Origin: an uncultured Lachnospiraceae bacterium
Lineage (GTDB): Bacteria > Bacillota > Clostridia > Lachnospirales > Lachnospiraceae
NCBI GenBank assembly: GCA_910586705.1
Contig: CAJUJK010000002.1
Coordinates: 62,001-126,000, forward strand
Direction: 5' to 3'
Length of the DNA stretch: 64,000 nt
The notes under the pieces were generated by a model. It was not told where the DNA came from. It did no database searches and saw nothing but the letters and a program-made list of their open reading frames with translations. The translations under genes and the position numbers were made by a program. This document shows positions 32,696 to 41,784 of this stretch, one piece after another; position 1 is the stretch's first letter; every line of letters starts with the position of its first letter.

Positions 32696-34093
32696 TTAAT
32701 AGAACATCACTACCGGCGTCCCCACTTCCGCCATGTCGAAAAGCTGTTCCATCGCCGCGCGGGGGGTATTGATACAGCCGTGGGAGCCGTTCGTCTGGTA
32801 GATCGTGCCGCCGAACTTTCCCCGCCACGCCGCGTCGTGGATCCCGATGTTTCCCTTCACCGGCATCCAGAAGTCCACGTGGGAAGCGTAGTTCGCGCCC
32901 CGCAGAATGCGGTTTTCCTGCTTTGCGTACACAAAATTGACTCCGGAGGGCGTCCCCATCCTGCGGGATGTGTTTCCCGTCACGATCGGCGTATCTATCG
33001 TCAAAATACCGTCCACGTAGTAGTACATCTTCTGCTCTCCCATATCTACCTCGATATAGGTGGAGCCGATGTCCTCGCTGCCTTTCTTCCACGCCTCCTG
33101 CGTGTAGACAGGCTCGTGCACCTCTCTTTTCCTCTCATAAAAAGCTTCTGTCAGATAGGCTTTCTCCGCCTCCTGATCGATTTTGTTGCCGTAGAGACCG
33201 CCCTCCACCGTCACCACATCCCCACGGGTGGACTGAAAACTTCTGCTTGCGCCCACGGTGTCATACTTTGCCGCCAGCGTTTCCACAAAGTTCTCTATGG
33301 CATCCTCCTTCAGCTGAAAGCCGCCCGACCCGTCAAATAGAAAACGACCGTTATCGTCAAGTGCAATCCAGTCGCAAACGACGGACGCGTCCACGGGGAT
33401 TTCCTCTTCCCCCATCTTGTACACAATGCCGCAGTCCTGAAAACGTTCCAGTTTTTTCCAGAGTTCCAGCGTTTCCCGCATCTGCGCCGTCAGCTCCAGA
33501 TCATGGTAGCACCCTTCGTCCCGCAGGGAAACCTCGCTCTTTGATTCCTCGATGGCGGCGAGCACCACGCCCCTTGCCTGCTCGGTAAAGAGCACCTCCG
33601 TCCGCTCATTTAACAGCTCATAGCCCTGCGGCGTGCGCACAATCTCCAGCCTGCGCTCCCCATCCGTCCGCTTATCCTGACAGAAAGGAAGCGCCGCAAA
33701 ACATGCCTCAAATGCCTCCTGATCGTAGGACACCACCGGCGCAAGTTCCACCCTGTGCCCACCCATCAGGCTGTCAATCCACATCCATGGATTCTGCTGT
33801 CTCTGATAGATCTCCAGCGCTTTCTTAAAATCATACTGATAGGAAATTTCCTCCGCGGATATCACATAACTGTTGCCTTCCTTATCCTTTATGGCAACGC
33901 CCTCGTATGTGAACCCCTTTGCCAGCTCGTCATTTACCTCCTGAATGCTCCTGCCGGTACAGTAAATACCGTTAATCCATGTTCCGTAAATAAACGCGTT
34001 GTGGTAGTACACGGCAAGTCCTACATAGGCTGCCATCAGACTGACTGCGGCAATGCCCAATATGACCGCCAAATGCTTTAGTAATCTTTTCAT
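32696..34093 (-). CDS. L,D-transpeptidase with peptidoglycan-binding region (YkuD type)
   Basis: The 465-residue protein is anchored by an N-terminal helix (KHLAVILGIAAVSLMAAYVGLAVYY). Two repeated alpha/beta wall-binding regions, of the type found in clostridial L,D-transpeptidases, occupy residues 40-310. The YkuD catalytic domain is C-terminal: IGIHDAAWRGKFGG, then SHGCINTP with His438 and the nucleophile Cys440. It should make 3-3 cross-links in the wall. Its start overlaps the end of ilvB by four bases, so a wall enzyme is coupled to a branched-chain amino acid operon. Ribosome site GGGAGA. Confidence 0.92.
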   Translation of the reverse strand: MKRLLKHLAVILGIAAVSLMAAYVGLAVYYHNAFIYGTWINGIYCTGRSIQEVNDELAKGFTYEGVAIKDKEGNSYVISAEEISYQYDFKKALEIYQRQQNPWMWIDSLMGGHRVELAPVVSYDQEAFEACFAALPFCQDKRTDGERRLEIVRTPQGYELLNERTEVLFTEQARGVVLAAIEESKSEVSLRDEGCYHDLELTAQMRETLELWKKLERFQDCGIVYKMGEEEIPVDASVVCDWIALDDNGRFLFDGSGGFQLKEDAIENFVETLAAKYDTVGASRSFQSTRGDVVTVEGGLYGNKIDQEAEKAYLTEAFYERKREVHEPVYTQEAWKKGSEDIGSTYIEVDMGEQKMYYYVDGILTIDTPIVTGNTSRRMGTPSGVNFVYAKQENRILRGANYASHVDFWMPVKGNIGIHDAAWRGKFGGTIYQTNGSHGCINTPRAAMEQLFDMAEVGTPVVMFY

Positions 34094-35757
34094 AGATCTC
34101 CCGCATCAAATGCTTCACTGATAGGTGCGCCCGCGGGCACCATAGGAAACACTTTATCATCCTCCGGTATCACACAATTTAATAACACTGGTTTCTTTAA
34201 TGCGATCGCTTTCTCGACAGCAGGCGCCACCTCTTCCTTCTTCGTCACGAGGATCGCCTCACAGCCAAGCCCTTCCGCCACTTTACAGAAGTCCACACCG
34301 TCATCAAGAACCGTCTGGGAATAGCGTTTCCCATAAAACAGTGTCTGCCACTGTCTGACCATACCCAGCACATGGTTGTTGATGACCACCTGAATAATCG
34401 GTATATTGTAGCGGCTTGCCGTCGCCAGCTCGTTCATGTTCATACGGAAACAGCCGTCTCCCGCAATGTTGATGCAGATTTTGTCAGGCTGCCCCATCTT
34501 GGCACCGATACATGCGCCAAGCCCGTAACCCATGGTGCCAAGCCCTCCGGAAGTGAGAAGCGTGCGGGGCTTAGAATACTTATAATACTGCGCCGCCCAC
34601 ATCTGATGCTGTCCCACGTCCGTCGTGATGATGGCGTTGCCGCCGGTTACCCGGTCGATCTCTTCCATAATGTAAGGACAGGAGAGCGCCCCCTCGTCAT
34701 AGTTCAGCGGATATTTCCCCTTCAGTTTTGCGATATGTGCCATCCACTCTTCATGGGACTGCCCGGAAAGCTTTTCGTTCAGCTTCGTGAGCACTTCCTT
34801 CAGATCCCCCACAAGAGAAACGTCTGTCTTGATGTTTTTGTTGATCTCCGCCGCATCCACGTCGATATGCAGCACCTTCGCGTGCTCCGCGAATTTCTTC
34901 GGATTTCCCACCACCCGGTCTGAAAAACGCGCGCCGAGGGCGATCAGCAGATCACACTCGCTGACGCCGAAATTGGAAGTTTTCGTCCCGTGCATACCGA
35001 TCATGCCCGTGTATCTGTCGTCATTGCCGTCCATCACACCCTTGCCCATCAGCGTATCACAGACCGGCGCGTCCACAAGATTCGCAAACGTCCGCACTTC
35101 CTCGTATGCCTCGGAGATCACCGCGCCGCCGCCCACATAGATAAAAGGCTTTTTCGCGTTCTCCAGAAGGCTTACCGCCTCCGCCAGTTCTTCCTCAGTA
35201 TAGCGTCCCGGTTTCTCTGCTTTCTCCGGCGCCTTTTTCTCATACTCGCAGGTGTTTGCCGTCACATCCTTGGTGATATCCACAAGCACCGGACCAGGTC
35301 TGCCGCTTCTGGCAATGGTAAATGCCTTTCTGAGCGTGTCCGCAAGAATATTGACATCTTTTACTATATAATTATGTTTGGTGATGGGCATTGTGATTCC
35401 CGCGATATCCACCTCCTGAAAGGAATCCTTTCCGAGAAGGGGAAGATTTACGTTACAGGTAATCGCCACCACAGGCACCGAGTCCATATAAGCCGTCGCG
35501 ATTCCCGTCACCAGATTGGTCGCGCCCGGACCGCTGGTTGCCAGACAGACACCCACCCTGCCGGTGGCTCTGGCATAGCCGTCCGCCGCGTGTGCCGCCC
35601 CCTGTTCGTGGGACGTCAAAATATGTTTGATTTCCTCGCTGTGCTGATATAACGCGTCATACACATTTAAGATCGTGCCGCCGGGATAACCGAACACGGT
35701 GTCCACTCCCTGCTCCTTCAGACATTCCACTACAATCTGCGCACCTGTCAATACCAT
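34090..35757 (-). CDS. ilvB: Acetolactate synthase, large (catalytic) subunit
   Basis: The 555-residue ThDP enzyme condenses pyruvate with pyruvate or 2-oxobutyrate for valine, leucine and isoleucine synthesis. The catalytic glutamate is Glu51 in TSHEQGAAHAADGYAR, and the ThDP/Mg motif GDGCFRMNMNELATASRYN is near residue 430. Length and sequence fit the biosynthetic rather than the catabolic (AlsS) type. The regulatory small subunit gene ilvN/H is not adjacent; the double-ACT protein at 51329 is not it. The gene follows ilvD on the same strand and is coupled to the L,D-transpeptidase. Confidence 0.95.
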   Translation of the reverse strand: MVLTGAQIVVECLKEQGVDTVFGYPGGTILNVYDALYQHSEEIKHILTSHEQGAAHAADGYARATGRVGVCLATSGPGATNLVTGIATAYMDSVPVVAITCNVNLPLLGKDSFQEVDIAGITMPITKHNYIVKDVNILADTLRKAFTIARSGRPGPVLVDITKDVTANTCEYEKKAPEKAEKPGRYTEEELAEAVSLLENAKKPFIYVGGGAVISEAYEEVRTFANLVDAPVCDTLMGKGVMDGNDDRYTGMIGMHGTKTSNFGVSECDLLIALGARFSDRVVGNPKKFAEHAKVLHIDVDAAEINKNIKTDVSLVGDLKEVLTKLNEKLSGQSHEEWMAHIAKLKGKYPLNYDEGALSCPYIMEEIDRVTGGNAIITTDVGQHQMWAAQYYKYSKPRTLLTSGGLGTMGYGLGACIGAKMGQPDKICINIAGDGCFRMNMNELATASRYNIPIIQVVINNHVLGMVRQWQTLFYGKRYSQTVLDDGVDFCKVAEGLGCEAILVTKKEEVAPAVEKAIALKKPVLLNCVIPEDDKVFPMVPAGAPISEAFDAGDL

Positions 35758-35811
35758 GTTTTTTCCTCCTGCCTGTTATAAAATTACATTTATTATTTTT
35801 CAAATTGATGC

Positions 35812-35898
35812 GGAGAATGCTGCCTTTGGGCATTCTCCCGTGTGAAGCTTGAAAACACTTAGCGAGGTTCTTTCGAGCTTAGTGTTTTCCTTCACACG
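35812..35898 (-). repeat. Stop-codon hairpin plus GGAGAATGC stem-loop at the 3' end of ilvD
   Basis: AGTGTTTTC-CTTCACACG (35881-35898), which lies in the last ilvD codons, pairs with CGTGTGAAG (35839-35847) and GAAAACACT (35851-35859) except for a 3-base bulge. Thus 18 base pairs flank a loop that begins with the ilvD stop codon. A second stem follows: GGAGAATGC (35812-35820) and GCATTCTCC (35830-35838). The same second stem occurs after the symporter gene at 55450-55475. No T tract is present. Confidence 0.75.
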
Positions 35899-37555
35899 TC
35901 TCCAGAATCGCACCTCTGTTGCCGCTCGTCACCATCTCCCGGTATCTCGCGAGATAACCGCTTGTCACCTTGGGCTCTCTGGGCTGCCATTTCGCCTTTC
36001 TCGCCGCCATCTCCTCATCGGAAACTTTCACATCCAGCTTCATATTTGGAATGTCGATGCTGATGATGTCGCCCTCTTCCACCAGCGCGATGGGGCCGCC
36101 CACCGCCGCCTCGGGCGATACGTGACCGATGGACGCGCCTCTGGATGCGCCGGAAAAACGGCCGTCCGTGATCAGCGCCACGCTGGAACCGAGTCCCATA
36201 CCCGCAATCGCCGAGGTGGGATTTAACATCTCCCGCATACCCGGGCCCCCTTTGGGTCCCTCATAGCGGATCACAACCACGTCGCCCGCCACGATCCTGC
36301 CGCCCTTGATCGCCGCGATCGCGTCCTCCTCACATTCAAAGACGCGTGCGGGACCTTCGTGCACCATCATCTCCTCCACCACAGCGGAGCGCTTCACCAC
36401 GCTGCCGTCGGGCGCCAGATTCCCTTTTAGGACAGCGAGGCCGCCCGTCTTGCTGTAAGGATTTTCCACCGTTCTGATAACATCTGTATTTTTATTGACC
36501 GCATCCTTGATGTTCTCACCGATCGTATTTCCTGTCACCGTCATGCAGTCCGTGTGGAGCAGCCCGATATCCGCCAGCTCCTTCATCACCGCGTAGACGC
36601 CGCCCGCCTCGTTCAGATCTTCCATATAAGTGGGACCTGCCGGAGCCAGATGGCATACATTGGGCGTCTTCTCGCTGATCTCGTTGGCGAAAGCGATGTC
36701 AAAGTCGAAACCTATCTCATGGGCGATCGCCGGCAGATGCAGCATGGAGTTGGTGGAGCATCCCAGTGCCATATCCACTGTGAGGGCGTTTAAGATCGCG
36801 TCCTTCGTCATAATGTCCCTCGGTCTGATATTCTTTTCCAACAGATTCATCACCGCCATGCCCGCGTGCTTCGCCAGCTTGATGCGCTCGGAGTAAACCG
36901 CAGGGATCGTGCCGTTGCCGCGAAGTCCCATACCAAGCGCTTCGGTAAGGCAGTTCATGGAGTTTGCCGTGTACATACCCGAACAGGAACCGCAGGTCGG
37001 ACAGGTCTTCTCCTCGAACTCCAGAAGCTCCTCGTCCGTGATCGTCCCCGCCGCGTGGGAGCCGACCGCCTCAAACATGGAAGAAAGGCTCCTCTTTTGT
37101 CCTTTCACATGCCCCGCCAGCATGGGACCGCCAGACACAAAGACCGTGGGCACATTGATGCGCGCCGCCGCCATCAGAAGCCCCGGCACGTTCTTGTCAC
37201 AATTGGGTACCATCACAAGCGCGTCAAACTGATGCGCCAGCGCCATACACTCCGTGGAGTCCGCAATCAGATCCCGGGTCACAAGTGAATACTTCATGCC
37301 GATATGCCCCATGGCAATGCCGTCGCAGACCGCGATCGCCGGAAACACCACAGGCACACCGCCAGCCTCCGCCACGCCGAGTCTCACCGCGTCCACGATT
37401 TTATCCAGATTCATATGCCCGGGCACAATCTCGTTGTAGGAGCTGACGATTCCCACCATGGGCTTCTTCATCTCCTCCTGTGTAAACCCGAGGGCATTAA
37501 ACAAACTTCTGTGGGGCGCCTGCTGGGTACCCGCTTTCACATTGTCGCTTCTCAT
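35879..37555 (-). CDS. ilvD: Dihydroxy-acid dehydratase
   Basis: The 558-residue iron-sulfur enzyme dehydrates dihydroxy acids to the 2-oxo acids of valine and isoleucine. Cluster-ligand cysteines are seen in MVPNCDKNVPGLLMA and in CPTCGSCSGMYTANSMNCL. The N-terminal MRSDNVKAGTQQAPHRSLFNALG and C-terminal ITDGRFSGASRG are typical of the IlvD family. Start ATG follows AGGAGGAG. The last six codons are part of a long hairpin with downstream sequence. It lies between a GT-C-type membrane gene and ilvB on the same strand. Confidence 0.96.
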   Translation of the reverse strand: MRSDNVKAGTQQAPHRSLFNALGFTQEEMKKPMVGIVSSYNEIVPGHMNLDKIVDAVRLGVAEAGGVPVVFPAIAVCDGIAMGHIGMKYSLVTRDLIADSTECMALAHQFDALVMVPNCDKNVPGLLMAAARINVPTVFVSGGPMLAGHVKGQKRSLSSMFEAVGSHAAGTITDEELLEFEEKTCPTCGSCSGMYTANSMNCLTEALGMGLRGNGTIPAVYSERIKLAKHAGMAVMNLLEKNIRPRDIMTKDAILNALTVDMALGCSTNSMLHLPAIAHEIGFDFDIAFANEISEKTPNVCHLAPAGPTYMEDLNEAGGVYAVMKELADIGLLHTDCMTVTGNTIGENIKDAVNKNTDVIRTVENPYSKTGGLAVLKGNLAPDGSVVKRSAVVEEMMVHEGPARVFECEEDAIAAIKGGRIVAGDVVVIRYEGPKGGPGMREMLNPTSAIAGMGLGSSVALITDGRFSGASRGASIGHVSPEAAVGGPIALVEEGDIISIDIPNMKLDVKVSDEEMAARKAKWQPREPKVTSGYLARYREMVTSGNRGAILETCEGKH

Positions 37556-37632
37556 TGTTTTCTCCTCCTTTTATCACTCAAAAATCCAGCCGCTTCGCGT
37601 CTGCCACACTTCGTGCTCTCCGATTTTTTCGT

Positions 37633-37694
37633 TATCCTGTTTGGTGAAATCAAATGCTCACTCCGTTCGCGCTTGATTTCCTGCAAACAGGATA
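37633..37694 (-). repeat. Hairpin covering the stop codon of the GT-C-type gene
   Basis: TATCCTGTTTG (37633-37643) pairs with CAAACAGGATA (37684-37694), and GAAATCAA (37646-37653) with TTGATTTC (37673-37680). The right arms lie in the last 12 codons of the membrane-protein gene and the stop is in the loop. There is no T run. Confidence 0.7.
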
Positions 37695-39304
37695 GTCTGC
37701 CAGTTTTCATAAACCTGCGTCATATTTTCTTCTATATATCCGCGTTTGGACTCCACTTCCTCCTGCGTCAGATAGAACTTCCACTCTTCGGGGTTCTCCC
37801 TGTAACCATATGGCAATCCCAGAAGCGCCTTGTCCAGAAGGACGATATCCGCCTCCTCCAGATCCCTTGTGACCCGGTCCTCCCCCAGTCCATAGAGATA
37901 CAAAAGCAGATACTCCTGATCGCAGTCCGTCACCGCCACCGTATCCGTATCTTCTATCGCAATCTGCTCATAGGCATCGGCAAGCAGTTCGTCCCGCATA
38001 CTGTACGGCGTCCTATCCGCCAGCACAAAAGCCCACGAAACGCCCGCGGCTATATAAACAAGCCATCTGCATCCCTTCCTGATCCCGCCCTTGTATCGGA
38101 TGTCGGGCAGTCTCTCCAGAAGCGACAGCAGCCGCTGTGCCAGCCACCCGGTCAGAAGCGCCGCCCACACGCCGAGGAAAGAAAACACTCTCTGGTAGGG
38201 AAGCTTGCACTGGATCACAAGCGCAAGCGCAAGCAACACCGCCGTCATAATAAAGTACCATTCCCAGAACACTTTTTTCGGTTTCCCGATCAGACTGACT
38301 GCCGCCGCGAGGAGCCCCGCCAACAGCAGGATGCACATGCCGTTTCCGAAAAACCCGGACCACGGGGAAAGCTGTGACCCAAACAGTGTTTGCAGCCAGT
38401 GCCCCGCCTGTCCCCGGAATGCCTGTCTCGACATGCTCTGGATATAAGGCGTTGCCAGCATGTAATCTATGCCTTCCCGCAACGCCCGAAACGGCGCGTG
38501 GAGAATGATATCAATATGTCCCGCTGTATAGAAGGGACCGTCCGGCGTCTTGGAGAGCAGATTGGAACCGATCGCCAGCCACAAAATGCCGTAAAGCCCC
38601 GCCACACACACCGCGCTGACGAAAGACGCCGCCACCAGCCGCAGAAGACGCCCGTAATCCCTGTCCAGAAGGAGTACAAAGCCGCCGATCATGCAGACCG
38701 GCATCACCATATACAGACTGCTCGGAATCGCCCACAGGGCAATCACAAGCGACGCCCCGAATATTATATAATTTCGCTTGTTATTTTTCTTTTCCGCCAC
38801 GATCGCATAGAGCGACAGCAGCGCAGACAGATAACAGAACGTCACGAGGGCGTACCCTCTGCCCTGCACCGCAAGCTGGTTGACCATGTACATCCCCGCA
38901 AAGAGATACACGGGAATAAGCGCGATCCCCTCCTCAAGGACTTTCTTTGATATACGGTACAGAAGCGCCAGACTGCCCATGCTGCATAGATAGGATACAC
39001 CACGCAGCGCCACCGGCGCACATCCAAATATCCCCAGACAGGCGGACAGTGTGGAATAGCCCACATGATTGTTGGGGAGCGGCCAGTGAATCGCCGCGTA
39101 TACCGGTCCCCTGCTGATAAAATAGTAATAAGTATAAAGTTCGTCATACCATGGCACGAGCGCAAACAGCCGATACCCATAATAAACTGCCGTCGCGAGA
39201 AAAAGCAGACAGAAAACCACGTCTCCCCTGTTTCCCTCACGCTTTTTACCAGCCACAAAATATGCAGTACCTTTTCCGCTAAAACTCTCCAAAAAATAAC
39301 ACAT
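37658..39304 (-). CDS. Polytopic membrane protein, GT-C/PMT-like glycosyltransferase candidate
   Basis: The protein has about 548 residues and 10-12 membrane helices. After the first helix is ALVPWYDELYTYYYFISRGP; an acidic DE pair in the first outer loop is the catalytic hallmark of PMT/ArnT-type (GT39/GT83) glycosyltransferases, which use polyprenyl-phosphate sugars. A soluble C-terminal domain of about 130 residues follows. Function is inferred from this motif and topology only. The ATG at 39304 is four bases after the leuB stop and has no strong ribosome site, so it probably depends on translational coupling; a TTG at 39328 overlapping leuB is an alternative. Confidence 0.65.
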   Translation of the reverse strand: MCYFLESFSGKGTAYFVAGKKREGNRGDVVFCLLFLATAVYYGYRLFALVPWYDELYTYYYFISRGPVYAAIHWPLPNNHVGYSTLSACLGIFGCAPVALRGVSYLCSMGSLALLYRISKKVLEEGIALIPVYLFAGMYMVNQLAVQGRGYALVTFCYLSALLSLYAIVAEKKNNKRNYIIFGASLVIALWAIPSSLYMVMPVCMIGGFVLLLDRDYGRLLRLVAASFVSAVCVAGLYGILWLAIGSNLLSKTPDGPFYTAGHIDIILHAPFRALREGIDYMLATPYIQSMSRQAFRGQAGHWLQTLFGSQLSPWSGFFGNGMCILLLAGLLAAAVSLIGKPKKVFWEWYFIMTAVLLALALVIQCKLPYQRVFSFLGVWAALLTGWLAQRLLSLLERLPDIRYKGGIRKGCRWLVYIAAGVSWAFVLADRTPYSMRDELLADAYEQIAIEDTDTVAVTDCDQEYLLLYLYGLGEDRVTRDLEEADIVLLDKALLGLPYGYRENPEEWKFYLTQEEVESKRGYIEENMTQVYENWQTILFAGNQARTE

Positions 39305-39308
39305 GTTA

Positions 39309-40394
39309 TTATTTAATTCTTTCCACAATCAGATCGCCCATTTTTTTACAGCCCACCTGCGTACAGCCATCAGACATGATATCTCCGGTGCGGTAGCCAT
39401 CCTTCAGCACCTGCTTTACGGCGTTGTCGATGACGTCCGCCTCCTTGTCCAGATCAAAACTGTAGCGCAGCATCATGGACGCCGAGAGGATGGTCGCAAT
39501 GGGATTTGCCAGATCTTTGCCCGCAATGTCGGGGGCGGAACCGTGGCTCGGCTCGTACAGACCGAATTTCGTATCATTTAACGAAGCGGACGCCAGCATA
39601 CCGATGGATCCCGTCACCATGCTCGCCTCGTCAGACAAAATATCGCCAAACATATTCTCAGTCAGGATCACGTCAAACTGTGCCGGGTCTTTCACAAGCT
39701 GCATTGCGCAGTTGTCCACCAGCATATGCTCCAGCGTCACGTCGGGATAGTCCTTTGCCACCTCTTCCACCACCGCTCTCCACAGTCTGGAAGAATCCAG
39801 CACGTTAGCCTTGTCCACGCTGGTCACCTTCTTTTTGCGCTTTCTGGCGATATCAAAGCCTTTTATGGCAATCCTTCGGATCTCATTCTCATCATAAGTC
39901 AGCGTATCCACGGCTTTTCTTACCCCGTTCTCCTCCGTGGTTCTTCTCTCGCCAAAGTACAGCCCGCCCGTCAGTTCCCGCATAATCAGCATGTCGAAGC
40001 CTTTTTCCGAGATCTCAGTCTTCAGGGGACAGGCGCCCGCCAGCTCCTCATACAAAACGGCAGGGCGCAGATTTGCAAACAGGTTTAACGCCTTGCGGAT
40101 CGCCAAAAGCCCCGCCTCCGGACGCAGGTTCGGCGCAAGCTTATACCACGGGGATGTGGTCGTGTCGCCGCCGATTGAACCCATCAGCACTGCGTCCGCG
40201 CTCCGCGCCGTCTCCACCGCCTCGTCCGTCAAAGGCACCCCGTGTACGTCGATGGACGCGCCGCCCATCAGAATATCCGTATACTGCATGTCATGTCCGT
40301 ATTTTTCCGCCACCGCGTCAAGCGTCTTCTTAGCCTCCGCCACGATTTCCGGTCCAATCCCGTCTCCCGGAATACAGGTAATCTTTAACTCCAT
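39309..40394 (-). CDS. leuB: 3-isopropylmalate dehydrogenase
   Basis: The 361-residue enzyme oxidises and decarboxylates 3-isopropylmalate in leucine synthesis. It begins MELKITCIPGDGIGPEIVAEA, the NAD-binding segment is VFEPSHGSAPDIAGKDLANP-like (LYEPSHGSAPDIAGKDLANP here), and the substrate loop has DNCAMQLVKDP and DTLTYDENEI. The ATG at 40394 is used because GGAGG lies five bases upstream; sequence further upstream in frame is not conserved. The leuA and leuCD genes are not in the window. Confidence 0.95.
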   Translation of the reverse strand: MELKITCIPGDGIGPEIVAEAKKTLDAVAEKYGHDMQYTDILMGGASIDVHGVPLTDEAVETARSADAVLMGSIGGDTTTSPWYKLAPNLRPEAGLLAIRKALNLFANLRPAVLYEELAGACPLKTEISEKGFDMLIMRELTGGLYFGERRTTEENGVRKAVDTLTYDENEIRRIAIKGFDIARKRKKKVTSVDKANVLDSSRLWRAVVEEVAKDYPDVTLEHMLVDNCAMQLVKDPAQFDVILTENMFGDILSDEASMVTGSIGMLASASLNDTKFGLYEPSHGSAPDIAGKDLANPIATILSASMMLRYSFDLDKEADVIDNAVKQVLKDGYRTGDIMSDGCTQVGCKKMGDLIVERIK

Positions 40395-40536
40395 AGGTTC
40401 CTCCGTTCTGCACCGGCTGTCAAGATACACTCATCTTTTATGCCGACAATCTATTTTTATGCAAAATTATACTTCTACATCATAGACTATTCACGTAAAA
40501 AATTCAATATAAAACTTCCTTATGCGGGTCTGCACA

Positions 40537-40567
40537 TCAAAAAGCCGGATCATTTCTGACCCGGCTT
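40537..40567 (-). terminator. Terminator after the DUF4854 lipoprotein gene
   Basis: On the minus strand AAGCCGGGTCA pairs with TGATCCGGCTT around GAAA, with one wobble, followed by T residues. It lies 30 bases past the stop codon at 40598 and closes the tgt-yajC-lipoprotein region. Confidence 0.85.
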
Positions 40568-40597
40568 CAGTAACCTTGAAATCATAATATCTGTTTC

Positions 40598-41200
40598 TTA
40601 TTCCCCTGCGTTGAAGCTTCTCTCCTCGACAACGTTCCCGTCAGCATCCTGATATCTGACAACCAACGTTACGGCACCGGGCTCTCCCACAGCCTTATCC
40701 AACGATTCCGCCATCATTTCAAACACAGACGCTGTCGTCTCCAAACCGTTCTTAATGTTTTCCTTCATTTCATCGGTGATGGCAGACGCATCCTCAATGG
40801 TATAAATATAAGTAAACTCATTTCCTTTTACATCTACCGCAATGGATACACCTTCCTCTGCCTGCGCAGCAATCGACTCCTCAAGCTGCTGCTTCTGTTC
40901 GGGTACCTCATTCAAGTAATCTTCCAGTGTCTTACCAGAACCGGGCTCAAGTGCGGGAACTTCCTCCTCTGCCGCCGGCGTTTCTTCTTCCGCGGGAGCC
41001 TCCTCCGGCGTTTCTTCTTCCGCGGGAGCCTCCTCCTCCGGCGTTTCCTCTTCCACAGGAGCTTCCTCCTCTGCCGGAGCCGCTTCTTCTGTCGCCGCGT
41101 CCGCACCCTTAGCCGCGTCATCGCCGCCACATGCAGTCATGGAAAGGCTCATTGCCATAAGTGTCGCACAAACCAATGCCTTTACTGTTCTTCTCTTCAT
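40598..41200 (-). CDS. DUF4854-type lipoprotein with acidic repeat linker
   Basis: The 200-residue protein has a lipoprotein signal peptide with lipobox LSMTAC, cysteine at residue 24. Residues 30-85 are a low-complexity linker of imperfect EEETPEEEAPA repeats, a Pro/Glu wall-spanning spacer. The C-terminal domain (LEDYLNEVPEQKQQLEESIAAQAEEGVSIAVDVKGNEFTYIYTIED...) matches the DUF4854 pattern of lachnospiral lipoproteins, whose function is unknown. The antisense of the linker gives spurious open frames. Start ATG follows GGAGGGAG. Confidence 0.85.
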   Translation of the reverse strand: MKRRTVKALVCATLMAMSLSMTACGGDDAAKGADAATEEAAPAEEEAPVEEETPEEEAPAEEETPEEAPAEEETPAAEEEVPALEPGSGKTLEDYLNEVPEQKQQLEESIAAQAEEGVSIAVDVKGNEFTYIYTIEDASAITDEMKENIKNGLETTASVFEMMAESLDKAVGEPGAVTLVVRYQDADGNVVEERSFNAGE

Positions 41201-41322
41201 AATAATCTCCCTCCATCAATTAAGAATTCTGTCCTGTGCTTTCACACAAAATGATAGTCTACAGTATTTATATGTCTTTGTCAATACCATTTATGAAAAG
41301 AAATCGTTTTCCGCATGTTTCA

Positions 41323-41355
41323 TAAAAAAGAACCATGACTTTGCACCATGGTTCT
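41323..41355 (-). terminator. Terminator after yajC
   Basis: On the minus strand AGAACCATG pairs with CATGGTTCT around a nine-base loop and is followed by six T residues. It begins 16 bases after the yajC stop and ends the tgt-yajC operon. Confidence 0.9.
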
Positions 41356-41370
41356 GGTCAATCTGTCCCT

Positions 41371-41688
41371 CTACTCTGTCTCCGCCTTCTCAATCTGCGC
41401 AATCGCCGATTTCTGCATGGGAATACGGCAGTTTTTGTTGCTTCCGAACTCCACGATCACCGTATCGTCGGTAATGTCAATCACAATGCCATAGAATCCG
41501 CTGTTCGTCAGTACGCAGTCGCCGACTGACATGTCCGTCAGCATCGCCGCCATCCGCTTTTGTTCCTTCTTCTGCGGACGAATCATAACAAAATACATAA
41601 ACGCCACAATAATGACGATATAAATAATCATAACCATGCCGCCTCCGGTAGCAGCTCCCGCTGCATCAGCCGATAATAATAATCTCAT
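41371..41688 (-). CDS. yajC: Preprotein translocase subunit YajC
   Basis: The 105-residue protein has one membrane helix (MVMIIYIVIIVAFMYFVMIRPQKKEQKRM) followed by the conserved RPQKK-type basic turn and a short cytoplasmic domain with LTNSGFYGIVIDITDDTVIVEF. It is an accessory subunit of the Sec translocon. The ATG at 41688 has GGAGG eight bases upstream; upstream in-frame sequence is not conserved. The gene order tgt-yajC is a classical operon. Confidence 0.93.
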   Translation of the reverse strand: MRLLLSADAAGAATGGGMVMIIYIVIIVAFMYFVMIRPQKKEQKRMAAMLTDMSVGDCVLTNSGFYGIVIDITDDTVIVEFGSNKNCRIPMQKSAIAQIEKAETE

Positions 41689-41784
41689 ACTATTTCCTCC
41701 GTTATTCCTTTCTAAAACACTACAGCATATCATACACAACTTAGCGGGGAAAAACAAGCCCCTTCCCAAAAATTTCACAAAGCT

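Noticed and set aside
35841..35900. ilvD 3' hairpin as a classical rho-independent terminator
   Set aside because: No T tract follows either stem and ilvB starts about 50 bases later on the same strand, so it is listed as a repeat instead.
40912..41130. Arg-rich and Pro-rich frames around the acidic lipoprotein linker
   Set aside because: They are the other phases of the Glu/Pro repeat; the lipoprotein frame has signal peptide, lipobox and ribosome site.
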